A stretch of DNA of 64,000 nucleotides from Cymbidium sinense. Its lineage: Eukaryota; Streptophyta; Magnoliopsida; Asparagales; Orchidaceae. Position 1 is the stretch's first letter; each line of letters opens with the position of its first letter. Below are positions 24,647 to 37,145 of the stretch, one piece after another. Under the pieces are notes generated by a model that was not told the origin of the DNA, did not search any database, and saw only the letters and a program-made list of their open reading frames with translations. A program made the position numbers and the translations under genes. The DNA lies in contig CM038214.1 in NCBI GenBank assembly GCA_021442155.1, positions 22,717,808 to 22,781,807 of the forward strand, written 5' to 3'.

Positions 24647-25116
24647 AATGGGCAGAACCTTGATGGCAGGAACATCACCATCAACCAGACTCAGTCTAGA
24701 TTTGGCTGTGGAGGTGAAGATGAAGGTGGTGGTTATCGTAGTGGTGGTGGGGGATCTGGAGTTACTGGTGGATATGGAGGTGGTGGTTGGCGCAGTGGTG
24801 GTTTTGGAGGCGGGAAGAGCGATGGAGGTTCTGACCATTGTGGTGGTGGAGGGAGAGATGAGGATATCATGGTGGATCCTCAATAGGTCTTGGTGGTTGA
24901 TCAACTAGAAACTTAAGAATGACTTTGATCAGCTACTTATGGGCGTGTCTTTATAGTCTAAACGGTTCTAATTACTTATAGATTTTGATTTTCCCTATGC
25001 GTGCCCATTTTTGAACTATGTTGCCACTTGTGTCATAGAAAAAATCGTGTGTTATTTGGTTGATGAAATCGAAAAGAAGAAATGTTGAATCTGAATTTGT
25101 TCTCTATTTAAAAAAA
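24647..25116 (+). pseudogene. GRP fragment copy 6, the best-preserved reading frame
   Basis: The RRM frame is open from 24647 for 79 codons to TAG at 24884-24886. It reads NGQNLDGRNITINQTQSR, then an almost canonical glycine-rich tail with GGGYRSGGGGSG, GGYGGGGWRSGGFGGG and CGGGGRDED. A deletion near 24860-24890 removes the usual RGYDG and NWRN ending. The UTR matches the other copies and ends in an A-run at 25110-25116. There is still no start codon in frame, no RNP1/RNP2 and no visible promoter, so translation is unlikely unless it is spliced to an upstream exon. Confidence 0.88.
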
Positions 25117-28100
25117 CCAAAACCCTAAATCCTAACTAAAACTTGAACCTTAAACCTAAAATTAAATCATAAACTAAAACCCTAAACCTAAACCCTAAAC
25201 CCCAAACCCTAAAACCTAAATAAACCCAAAACCCAAAAAAAAGCTTAAAACTTAAACCTAAACTAAATAAGACTAAAAAATAAAGAAATAAAAAAAAACA
25301 TAAAAAATAAAATAAAATAAAAACTAAAACTAAAACTAAAACCTAAACTTAAACCTAAACCTATACCTAAAAAGGAAATAAAATAAAGAATTAATAAAAA
25401 ATAAAATAAACTAAAAAAATGAAAAACCTAAATAAAATAAAAATTGAACCTAAAACAAAATAAAATAATCTTAAAAATAAAATAAAATAAAACTAAATGA
25501 AACCAAAACCTAATAAATAAACCTAAGATAAAATCTAAAATGAATAAAAAATACTTAAACTATAAACTAAAAAACCTAAACCTAAATTTAACATGAACTA
25601 AACTAAAATAAACTAAACTAAAATAAATAAAACCTAAACCTAAACCTAAATTAAGTAAAATAAATAAACTAAAATAAACCTAAATAAACTAAAAATAAAA
25701 TTGAAAAAAAAAACCTAAAATAAAACCTAAAACCTAAACTAAATAAAAACAAAAACCTAAACTAAACCTAAAATAAAAATAAAAGCAAAACCTAAAAAAT
25801 AAAATAACAATAAAACTAAACTAAAAATAATCCTAAGCTAAAAAATAAACTAAAATAAATAAACCTAAAATAAATAAACTAAACTAAATAAAGAAAAAAT
25901 GAACCTAAATAAAATAAAAATAAAAATAAAATAAATAATAAATAAAAATAAACTAAATATAAAAAATAAACTAATAAACCTAAAGCTAAATCCATAATTA
26001 AAAAATAAAAATAAAAATAAAATAAAAAATAAAAATAACCTAAATAACAAAATTAATTAATAAAACCAAAAACCCTGAACTACAAACCTAAATCTAAATA
26101 TAAAATCTAAACTCTAAACCCTAAACCACACCTAAACTAAACCCTAATCCCTAAAACCCTAAACCATAAATCCTAAAACCCTAAACCCTAAAACTTGGTA
26201 CCTAAACCCTAAAAACACAAACACTAAACCCTAAATAAACCCAAAACTTTAAATCTTAAAAGATAAAACCTAAACCTTAAAAAAAAAAACCTAAAAATAA
26301 AATAAAAAACTTAAACCTAAATAAAAAGAAAATAAAAACCAAGCCTAAACCTAAACTAAACCTAAAAATAAAATAAAATATAAAATAAAAAAACTAAATA
26401 AAAATAAAATAAATAAAACACATAACTAAAAATAAAATAAACCTGAATCAAAACCCTAAATTAAACAAAACCAAACATAAAATAAAGATAAAACAAACAA
26501 AATAAAACTAAATAAAACCAAAACCTAAAATAAACCTAAAATAAATAAAATAAAACATGAACCATAAAATAAAAAAAAACCATAAACTAAATAAACTAAA
26601 CTATAATAAATAAAACCTAAACCTGAACCTAAAATAAATTATACCTAAACCAAAAACTAAATATAATAAAATAAGCTTAAAATAAACCTAATTCTATGCC
26701 AATAAATAGAACCTAAAAATAATCCTAAAAAAATAAAATTAAAAACTTAAACATAAACCTAAAAGTAAAAAAATAAAACCTAAACCTAAAAATAAAATAA
26801 AAATAAAACTAACTAAAAAACATAAACCTTAACCTAAAAAAATAAACTAAAATAAAAACCTAACGAATAAATAAACCTAAAATAAATAAACTAAACTAAA
26901 TAAAAAATAAAAATAAACCTAAATAAAAATAAAAAATAATCTAAAATAAAATAAATAAAAAATAAACTAGATAAACTAAATAAACCTAAACTTATTAATT
27001 TACTTAATTTAAAGAATTAAAAAATAAAATGAAAAATAAAATAAAATAACCCCTAACCTAAACTAAACCACTAAACCCTAAACCTTACCACCTAAATCCA
27101 CAACTAAAACTAAACCATTAAACCTAAAATATAAATAAAGAAACCTAAACCAAATGATTAAAATAAAATAAAATAAATACATAAACTTAAACTAATCCAC
27201 CTAATAAAATAAAAATAAAACTAAACAAAAATAAAATAAATAAAACTAAACTAAACTAAATAAAATAAAACCTAAATAAAATAAAATTAAACCTAAAATA
27301 TAAACCTAAAATATAATAAATAAAATCTAATAAAATTATTATAAACACAATACAAAATAAACCAACCTAAACCTATAAAATAATAATAAACCTAAATAAA
27401 ATAAAACCTAAACCTAATAAAATAAAATATAAAATAAAACCTAAACCTAAAAATAAACTAAAGATAAAAACTAAACTAAAATAAAATAAACTAAAATAAA
27501 CAAAACTAATTAAAAAAATAAAATAAACTTAAATAAAAATAAATTAAACAAAATAAATAAAAAATAAACTAAATGATCCTAAACCTACCAGTTTACTTAA
27601 TTTTAAAAAAAATATAAAATATAAAATAAAATATAAAAATAAAAAAAACCCTAAACTTAATTCGTAAACCCTAAAACTAACCATAAACCCTAAACTCAAA
27701 ACATTAAACCTACAACCCTCATCCATAAACCTTAAACCCTAAACCTGATCCCTAAATCCTAAACCCTAACCCCTAAAAAACCCTAAACACTAAGCCATAA
27801 ACCCTACGCTAACCATAAATCACAAAACCCTAAAACACAAAAACTAAAAACTAAAATAGCCAAACTAAATAAAACCTAAAAATAAAAAAAAAATAAAAAA
27901 CCTAAACCTAAATAAAAAATTTATATTATATTAAAAATAATAAAAAATAAAATCTAATCTAAAACCTAAAGCTAAACCTAAAATAAAATAAAATAAATTA
28001 ATAAAAATAAAATAAAATATAATAAATTAAAACCTAAACTCAAATAGAATAAATAACCTATATAAAATAATAACCACAAAATAAAATAAAATAAACCTAA

Positions 28101-29400
28101 AATAAAATAAAATAAAACTAAATAAAAACATAAACCTAAAAATAAACCTAAAATAAAACCAAAATAAATAAAAAATAAATAAACCCTAAACAAAAGAAAA
28201 AAATCTAAAATAAAAAATAAAATAAAATAAAATAAAATAAATTAAATAAACTAAACTAAATAAACTAAACTTGGACCTAACTAAATAAAATAAAATAAAT
28301 TAAAATAAACCTAAACCTAAACTAAAATAATAAAACCTAAAATAAAAAACCTAAAAGCTAAACTAAAGAAATAAAAAAAATCATAAACCTAATCCTAAAA
28401 GAAAATAAAAACTAAACCTATAAAATAAAATAAAAATAAAACAAAAATAAATAAACATAAACCTAAACCTAAACATAAAAAATGAACTAAAATAAAAGCC
28501 TAACCCTAAACCCAAAACCCTAAACCTTAAACTAAAAAACCTAAACCCTAAACCCTAAACCCTAATCTAAAAAACCCTAAACCCTAAATCCACAAACCCT
28601 AAACCTTAAAATGTTAAACCTAAACCCAGTAAAACGTAAACCCTAAATGCTAAACCCATAAAAAACTTGAACCCCAACCCTACACCTAAACCCTACACAC
28701 CCAACCATAAACCCTAAACCCTGAGCCTAAAAAACCTAAACTGAGCTAAATCTAGATAAAAAATAAATAAATAAAACTAAACCAAATAAAATAAATATAA
28801 AATAACATGGAACATAAAAACCTAAACCTAAACCTAAAAATATAATAAAAAAATTAAAAACTAGCTAAAATAAAATTAATAAAACCTAAACTAAACTAAA
28901 AAATGCTTAAATAAAATAAAAAACTAAACCTAAAATAAAATAAAATAAATTTAAAACTAAATAAAACCTAAACTAAACTATAAACCTAAAATAAATCCTA
29001 AAATAAATAAAAAATAAAACAAACTAAAGAGAAACCTAAACCTAATATAAAAAATAAAGTAAACCTAAAATAAACTAAACCTAAACCTAAACCTAAACTA
29101 AATAAAATAACATAAACTAAAAATAAATCGAAACCAAATCTAAAAAATAAAACCTAAAAATAAAATAAAAATAAAAACTAAACCTAAACCTAAAATTAAA
29201 AAAATAAAACCTAAATAAAATAAAAAATAAAAAACTAAAAAAACTAAACCTAAACTGAAAATAAATAAACTAAAATAAAGAAACTAAAAATAAAATTAAA
29301 CTAAATAAAAAAAAAATAAACTAAATCAAAATGAAAATAAAATAAACTAAAATAAATGATCTAAACTAAATAAACTCTGGTTTATTTTAAAATAAATAAA
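25117..29400 (+). repeat. Telomere-like satellite, A-rich, with boxes
   Basis: CCCTAAA-rich at 25125-25260, then long AAATAAA/CTAAA stretches. Boxes at 26995-27015, 27587-27612 and 29377-29392. Restarts of cleaner telomeric DNA occur at 26075-26250, 27650-27800 and 28500-28740, each degrading rightward. No gene is visible. Open frames on the - strand here encode only Phe, Leu, Ile and Tyr-rich text from TTTTATTTTA. Confidence 0.88.
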
Positions 29401-30000
29401 ATAAATAAAAAAACCTTAACCCTAAACCACTACTAAAAAATAAACTCTAAACCAAACCTGCTCTACACTACCCTACCTAAACTAAACCCACCTAAAACTA
29501 CCAACGACCAAATTGTAAAATCCTACCATGATAAACTAGGCCATAACTAAAAAAACTCTAAAATCCAACCAGCCAAAGTGACCTAACCCTAGGCCTAAAC
29601 TAAACTGACCCTACTTAAACTAGGCCCTGAAAAACCTGATGTATGCCTGACAGATCCTCATACTAAACCCAGGCCACACCTGACCCACTGAGCCCAACTA
29701 AACTGACCTGGGCCACAAACCCAAACTAAATCCTAAAGTCTGAGCCAAACTTAAAGACTAAACCTATAAAACTAAAACCCCACCAAACCCAACCTACCAA
29801 ACCAACCTAACCAGACCCTAAAACTAACCCAAACCCTAAACCCTAAAGCTAAACTGAGCCCTACCTGCCCCAAACCCTAAAACTCAGACATTACCTAAAC
29901 CCAAACTAAACCATTAAAACCTAACTGAGCCTAAAACCCTAATGACCTGACTAACCCACCCTGAAAACCTAAACTAAACTATCCTTAAAACAAACCTAAA
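29401..30000 (+). repeat. C-rich, G-containing divergent telomere-like block
   Basis: Unlike its neighbours this block has many C and some G: CTGACC, CTAGGCC, GGGCCAC and CCTAACCAGACC mingle with CCCTAAAC. It looks like telomeric repeat altered by substitution (for example CCCTAAAC to CCCTGAAC or GCCTAAAC) and not by loss of C. It starts after a weak box at 29377 and ends by about 29995, where CTAAAATAAA resumes. Confidence 0.7.
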
Positions 30001-31087
30001 TCTAAACTAAATAAAACCTAAAATAAAAATAAAAGACCTAACTTAAATAAGATAAAAATAAAAAAATAAAACCTAAAACTAAACCTAAACCTAAAATATA
30101 AAATAAATAAAATAAACTAATAAAAATAAACTAAAATAAAATAAATAAAACATAGACAAAACTAAAAAATAAACCTAGATATAAAAGTAAATCAAATAAA
30201 ATTTAAACATAAAACAAAAAAAATAAAACCTAAAATAAATTAAAATAAAATAAAAAAAACTAAACTTAAAATAAATAAAAAAATAAATAAAAAATAAAAC
30301 TTAAACCCTAAAATAAAAAACCTAAAAAAATAAAATAAAATAAAATAAATAAAGTAAACTTAAACCTAAACTAAAATAAATAAAACCTAAACATAAACCT
30401 AATATCTAAACCTAAACCTAAACTAAATAAAATAAAATAAACTAAACCTAAACTAAAATAAAACCTAAAATAAAAAGTAAAATAAAACCTAAAATCTAAA
30501 CCTAAAAAAATAAAATAAAACCTAAACCTAAACCTAAAACCTAAATCTAAAAATAAAATAAAACATTACTCAACTAAAAGTAAACCTAAACATAAACTTA
30601 AAAGAAAATAAACTAAAATAAATAAACTTAAAGTAAATAAAATAAATAAAATAAAAACAAAAAAATAAATAAACTAAACTAAATAAAAAAAATAAACTAA
30701 ATAAACCTAAACCTACTGGTTTACTTAATTAAAAAAACCTAAACCAATTCATAAACTGATCCATAAACCCTAAACACTAAACCTAAACCCTAAAACATCC
30801 TAAACCCTAATCTTAAACCCTAAATAACCCACAAACTTACAGCCTAAAAAATCCTAAACCCTAAAACCTAAACCCTAAACCCTAAATGCTTACCCTAAAC
30901 CCTAAATCTGAAAAGCATAAACCTTAAATTCCTAAAACCGTAAACCCTAAACCCTAAACACTAAACCTAAACCTAAACAAACCATAAACCTAAACCCTAA
31001 ACTCCAAACCATAAACCTAAACTAAATAAATTAAAAAATAAACATAAACCTAAACTAATTAACCTAAACCTAAACCTAAACCTTAAG
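30001..31087 (+). repeat. Telomere-like satellite with one box and a GRP leader
   Basis: CTAAAATAAA body, box at 30717-30738, then CCCTAAA-rich DNA (30740-31010) and a leader remnant ACTAAATAAATTAAAAAA (31021-31038) before GRP copy 7. Confidence 0.9.
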
Positions 31088-31541
31088 AATGGGCCAAACC
31101 TTGACAGCAGGAACATCACCGTCAACATGGCTTAGTTTAGATCTAGCGATGGAGGGGAAGATGGAGGTGGTGATTTTCATAGTTGTAGTGGGGATTCTGG
31201 AGGTGTTGATAGATTTTGAGGTGGTGATGTAGTCTTTGGTTATGGGCGGAGGAGCGATGAAGGTTATAGTCATGGTCATGGTAGAGGGAGAGATCAGGGA
31301 TATGATAGTGGATCCTGCTACTCGAAAGGCCATGGTGATTTTGATGGGAACTGTAGAAACTAAAGAATGGCTGATCTGATCGCTGCTTATGGAATGGTGT
31401 CTTTGGTTTTTCTCTATCTGTGCTCATTTTTTATCTATGTTGTTGCATATGTCTTAGAAAACTTGGTGTGTTACATGGTTGATGAAATCAAAAAGAATAA
31501 ATGTTGAATCTGAATCTATTCTCTATTAAAATTAAAAAAAA
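31088..31541 (+). pseudogene. GRP fragment copy 7, early stop
   Basis: Reads NGPNLDSRNITVNMA and then TAG, sharing the QA-stop with copies 4 and 5. The glycine codons have drifted strongly (31140-31290), e.g. GTGGTGATTTTCATAG. The 3' UTR is shortened by a deletion near 31385-31410 and ends in a broken A-run at 31528-31541. It is the most diverged copy. Confidence 0.8.
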
Positions 31542-33620
31542 TGAAAATCTCTAAACCTTAAACTAAAACCTGAACCCTAGATCTAAAACATAAACTTCAA
31601 CCCTATATTCTAAACCCTAAAAACCCTAAACCCTAAATGCTAAACCCTAAACCTAAACCCTAAAAAACCTAAACCTAAACCCTAGACACTAAAAGCTAAA
31701 AAATCTAAATCTAAAGTAAATAAAACTTAAAATAAATAAATAAAACCCTAAACCAAAATAAAATATAAAATAAAATAAAATAAAACCTTAACTAAAACCT
31801 ATACCTAAACCTAAACCTAAAAGAAAAAAAATAAAATAAAACTAAATTAAAGTAAAAAAAAAATAAAAACCTAAACTAAACTAAAAAATAAAAAGTAAAT
31901 GTAAAATAAAAGTAAAATAAACCAAAAATAAAATAAAATAAGAACTAAATAAAAACCTAAACCTAAAAATATACTTAAAAATAAAACCCAAAAAAACAAA
32001 CAATAAAACCTAAACCCTAAACTAAAAAAAACCTAAACTAAAATAAAATAAATTAAATCTAAACTAAAATAAAATTAACTAAACTAAAATAAATAAAACC
32101 TAAACCTAAAATTAACTAAACTAAGCCTAAATAAAATAAAATAAACTAAAATGAAACCTAAACTAAAAATAAGACTAAAATAAACCTAAAACCTAAGCTT
32201 AAAAAATAAAATAAAACCTAAACCTAAACAAAATATAAAACTAAAACCTAAACCTAAACCTAAAAATAAATTTAAATAAAACCTAAACTAAGATAAATAA
32301 ACCTAAAATAAACAAACTAAACTAAATAAAAAAATAAAACTAGACCTAAAAAAAAATAAAAAAAATAAAGTAAAATAAAATAAATAAAAAAATAAACTAA
32401 ATAAACCAAAATCTACGGTTTAGTTAATTTAAAATAAATAAAAAAAATGAAATAAAACCAACCTAAGTACCTAAAAACACTAAGCCCTAAACCTAAACTA
32501 ACCCTAAATCCTAAAACTAAATAAAACAAACCCTAAACCCAAACCCTCAATCCTAAACCTAAATTGTAAACCCTAAAAACAAAACTTAAAAACATAAACC
32601 TATAAACAAAACCAAATAAAATAAATAAAAAACCAAAAAAACTAAATAAAATAAAAAATAAAATAAAATAAACCAAAACTAAAACCTAAACCTAAACATG
32701 AACCTAAACCTAAATGTAAAAAATAAGATAAAATAAAAATAAAACTAAAATAAAATAAAATAAATAAAACCAAAACTAAACTATAAAAAATAAAAATTAA
32801 AATTAAAAAACCTAATTAAAATAAAAACTAAACATAAAATATAAATAAAATAAACTAAAATAAAATAAAGTTAAATAGATACCTAAACCTAAAATCCTAA
32901 AGCTAAACCTAAAAAATGTAAACCTAAATTAAACAAAATAAAATAAACCTAAACCTAAGTAAAATAAAATAAATAAAGTAAATAAAGCTAAACCTAAACT
33001 AAAAGAAATAAACCTAAACCCAAGTAAATAAAATAAAATAAACTAAAAAAATAAACCTAAACATAAACTAAAAAATATAATGTAAAAATAAACTTAAAAT
33101 AAAAACTAAAACCAAAACCTAAAAAATAAAATAAAAACCTAAACCTAAACCTCAAAATAAAAATCTTAAACATAAAAATAAAATAAAAATAAACTAAACA
33201 AAAATAAACATAAACCTAAACCTAAACTTAAAAATAAACTAAAATATAAATCTAAACTAAAATAAATAACAAAATAAATAAACTAAACTAAATAAATAAA
33301 ATATATATACCTGAATAAATAAAATAAACTAAACTTAAACTACCTGGGTTTCTTAATTTAAAAAAAACTTGTAATCCTAAATCACGCTAAACCCTAAAAA
33401 CCAAAACCTTAACCCAAATCCTGACCTTAAACCACACCCTAAACCCTAAACCCTAAAACCTAAACCTAAACCCCCTGATAAAATCTAAAATAAAACCCTA
33501 AAACTAAACTAAACTAAACCTTAAACCCTAAAACCCTAATGCCTAAACCCTAAACCTAAAACCCCAAAACCCTAAAGACCTGACTCCAAACTTTAAAAAT
33601 AAAATAAATAATAAACCAAA
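31542..33620 (+). repeat. Telomere-like satellite, two boxes
   Basis: CCCTAAA-rich (31600-31700), CTAAAATAAA body, box at 32415-32435, second unit, box at 33344-33367, then telomeric DNA (33370-33600). It ends in AAATAAATAATAAACC where the unrelated 12.3 kb block begins. Confidence 0.9.
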
Positions 33621-33747
33621 AGAATAAGATGTCATTGGGGTAGATCTAAAGAATGACCTAATCATAACATTGTTGTGGTATAAAGAAAATGTCTCCAGAA
33701 ACTTTCTCTTTTAGAGATTTGAATACCTAAACCCTAACCCTAAATCA
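33621..33747. other. Junction of the satellite with the 12.3 kb foreign block
   Basis: About 100 bases of unique sequence (33621-33720, with TCTCCAGAAACTTTCTC) are followed by a last fragment of telomeric repeat, CCTAAACCCTAACCCTAAAT (33726-33745), and then by the 340 bp satellite. The telomeric scrap inside the junction suggests a repair event or a second breakpoint. Confidence 0.6.
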
Positions 33748-35180
33748 TATTATAATACCATATATTATAATATAATGTAAATCATATATTTGAGCATGTA
33801 GTGATGTGTTTTGGATGTTATAAGATGTTTTGAAATGTTTAGTATATTATGGTATTGTACTTATAGTCCATATTAATATAAATCATAAAAATATTAATTT
33901 AATAAATCGATGATGAAATTTGTAAAATTTGAAGTGGAATTAGGTTGTAGTACCAAAGGTGCTAACCACTTGTTGTCCAAAAAAATAAGATTGTATGTTC
34001 AAAATAAATATTGTATGTTGTAGCATAACATCAAATATCATAATATATTGCTCTGCGCATTTTAAGTTCTTTTAGTATTTTATAATCATGCAGTCGTTGC
34101 CTACACTAGCATTATTTATAAAAATGTTAATTTAGGCTTTAAAATGGTGGAATTTGGCCAAATTCATAATAGGTAGAGCATGGCATCATAATATATTGTT
34201 TTAATTTAAAATATGTAAATGTACCAAAATATTTAGCTTTTTATTATTTAGACTATTTTATGAATTTTTATCTTAAGAAATCCTTGTGATATGATATGCA
34301 ATATAATAAATATATATGTTATGGTGTATTATAATATAGGATGCTATAACATAGTGTGCATCATACATTAAATCATACTATTGTGTAATACTACTTGTTG
34401 TTTAGCATATTTTAGTTGGTTATAGTATGATGTAGTAGAGTTTGAACCGGTATAATTCATAAAATAAGGATTTAAAAGGCTAAGATGATGGAATTTGGCT
34501 GAATTTAAGGTAAGCTTTAGGGAACATCATTGGGGTTGTGCTATGGTGTGTCATTTGATCAAAAAATGTAATTTTGCATCCAAAATAAATGTTCATTTTC
34601 AACCAATTTTTTAATTTTTGTGCTTAAAGTGATTTAGTTTAAGATGTAATGTAAGATAATAGTAAATGAAAGCATATTAAAATATAATGTACATAACAAT
34701 ATAACTTCACATATATATAAATAATGTTGTGTTACTAAATGTTATTGTACATTTTAGTATGTTTTACTTTTGTTATAATACATTGGGTCAAAACTCACAA
34801 AAATAATTTGAAGGTTAATATATATGAATAAATTTGGCCAAATTCATGGCTGCTAAACAACCAAAATTATGTTATTTTGTACCATTTCTAATAGAAAAAT
34901 AACAATTTTACATCCAAAATGAACTTTATTCATATTTTAAGAAAATTTTATTATTTGTCCCTTTTATGTGATTTTAATGAGGTGTAATGTTAGACAATAT
35001 ATTATATTATAACAAATTATAATTAGTGTGTTAATTCTATAATATGTTTAGCATGATATTGTATAGTTAGTTTGAGCTTGCACCATCACAAATCATAAAA
35101 TGTTAATTATAATGTTAAGATGATGTAATTTGAACAAATACATTATTTAGCTCTTGGTTAAAGTATTAAAGGTGTTCATA
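33748..35180 (+). repeat. AT-rich tandem satellite of about 340 bp, five degenerate monomers
   Basis: The same order of landmarks recurs: a TATTTTAG-type phrase with a TATAGT/TATAAT run, CATAAAATNTTAATT, AAGATGATGGAATTTGG and CCAAATTCAT. The phrase starts at about 33841, 34073, 34415, 34757 and 35047 (spacings about 232, 342, 342, 290), and the TTTGGCCAAATTCAT element recurs at about 34151, 34493, 34837 and 35127. Monomers are strongly diverged. No coding frame is visible. Confidence 0.7.
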
Positions 35181-35747
35181 AGAGAAGAAATAAGATTTGA
35201 TGAGAATTCCATGTCAAGGACATGGAGGGAGATCCATTAGAAATCATGCCTTGGACATGGCATGTAAGTGGTTTATAGGGCATATAAGAAGAAAATTTGT
35301 TGGGGATAAGGTTTGAATTTGATTTTTATATATGATTTATGGAAAGAAGATCCATTGGGATAAGAATCTATAATCCACTATACATTAAGATCAAATTGGC
35401 TTTAATTTGTTTTGGTTTAATTGATGTGGAGCACATCTACTGAGATATGCTCTAGTCGGCGAGTATATGAACCTTCCACTAGAAGCGGTTTGGGCTATCC
35501 ACTTGGGATTTATTTGAGTTTGATTTCATAGATTTTTTGGGGATATTAGTTGGGAATAAGAGTTTGGTTGGACTTCTTATTTTGACTCTTGAAGTTGGTT
35601 TAATTAAGCTCCACTAGAGGTTGGTTTTGAATTTGATTTTTTGCTCGACTTATATATGATCTAGGGCTCCATTGGAGAATGGTGTGATTTTAATCCATTA
35701 GTGAAAATCATATAGGGTTTAATTTGTGTTAATTTATGGAATTTGTG

Positions 35748-36405
35748 GTGTGATGGGCCCAGAAGGGGATATATCATTATCACGCCTCAAATTTACAAAT
35801 CCAAAGGGATATTCTAATTTGCGAGGGTAAAGCTAGCCAACCTAAAGGGGTGCCTTTTTGATGGTTGTGCTTGGGAAAAAGGTGTAGAAGACTTACATCT
35901 TCGAGCGAGGAACAACTGGCGTGACTGTTGGATGCACAACAAATCAAACTTGACCTAGGATGATTATTGAGTGAATGCTAGGACTTATATCAACTCAAAA
36001 GTAGTGAAGCTTAATTTTATTATAGTTTCATTTGATTTGATATGGTTTATTTGGTTTAGTTTGATTTCAAATTGAGGGCATATCTGCTAGGGATGTTAGC
36101 TTGGTCAAATTTGATAGATTTAATTTATGGACCATTTGGTGTGTGATGTACCCAGAGAAGGCTATACTTGTCCTATCTTAGATTTACAAATCCAAAGGCA
36201 TAGACTACTAGCCGTGGGGTAGAACAAGCCAACTTAAGGGGTTCCCTTTCTGTGCAACGGCGTGGGAAGAAGGTGTAGCGACTTACATCTTCTAAAGTAG
36301 GGAAGAACCACTAGGTGACCTGTTGGTAGCAAATAAATATAACACGACTTAGGGGAGACTATTGAGTGAATGTCGTTGGGGACTTATACCAACTCAAGAG
36401 TATTC
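35748..36405 (+). repeat. Direct duplication of a roughly 260 bp module
   Basis: 35748-36005 and 36140-36405 share in order: GTGATG..CCCAGA, TTTACAAATCCAAAG, AAGCCAAC/AGCCAACC with AAGGGG, GGGAA(A/G)AAGGTGTAG, ACTTACATCTTC, TATTGAGTGAATG and ACTTATA(T/C)CAACTCAA. A third partial start is at 36534. The copies are perhaps 70-75 percent alike by eye. Confidence 0.75.
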
Positions 36406-36924
36406 AGGTGATTCCTATAGGGAGTTTTCTTGAGCCAAAGATAAGATGTCTGCTTGGGAAAGATGCGCTAGGGGTGTCCTAATTCACAAGTGAATATATA
36501 TTTTGTTTGTATGTTTGCATAGATCCTTTTATTGTGTGATGGACCACACTGAGAATGGGCTATGTCACACCTATCTTAGATTTATTAGACCAAAGAATCG
36601 CATCCACGGATGGATTCTCCAACCACAAGGTGGTTAATAGGAAAGAGGAACCAATCCTAAGTAGTGTCTAAATGGGGTGAAAGGATGTGATCCAAATATA
36701 GTGCCCACAAATGAGGTTGAGGGCGTTATTCTAAGGTGTTCAGTTGCCAACTCAAGGAGAAAGTGTAGCAAACTTATGTCTGCCAAGAGTGGTGTATCCT
36801 AAGGTGAGAGAACCAACCAATCTAAGGTGTATCATAGATAGTGAGAACCAACCAAGGTGCCTGGTGCAATGATCAATCTTGAAAGAAAATGTGTAGGCTT
36901 ATAACTTTATAAGTGGCGATCATA

Positions 36925-37145
36925 GGGATAGTCCATCATTGGTGGGACATATGTTGCTCGACCTAAGCGACTACTGCGGGAGCTCAGGAAGGTGACCAGA
37001 CTTGAAGCGGTCAAGAGGAGCCATTAGGGCAACATGTGATAGTCATTGGCGGGACATATGTTCCGACCTTGGCGGCTACTAAGGGAGCCTCGAGGAAGGG
37101 AGACCTGACTTGAAGCAGTCAAGAGGCAAGGAGCCATTAGGGCAC
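36925..37145 (+). repeat. Direct duplication of a roughly 105 bp module
   Basis: CATTGGTGGGACATATGTT (36938) to GAGCCATTAGGGCA (37031) is repeated as CATTGGCGGGACATATGTT (37046) to GAGCCATTAGGGCA (37142). Both contain GACTTGAAGC(G/A)GTCAAGAGG. The copies are close, so this duplication is younger than the 260 bp one. Confidence 0.85.

Noticed and set aside
24648..24908. ATG-initiated 86-codon frame over GRP copy 6 (Val/Met-rich)
   Set aside because: The ATG is one base out of the true RRM frame starting at 24647; the GRP motifs are in the other frame.
34140..35140. Possible CRISPR-like spaced repeats (TTTGGCCAAATTCAT every 342 bp)
   Set aside because: The spacing is far too long, the intervening sequence is itself repeated, and the context is a plant genome; it is a tandem satellite.
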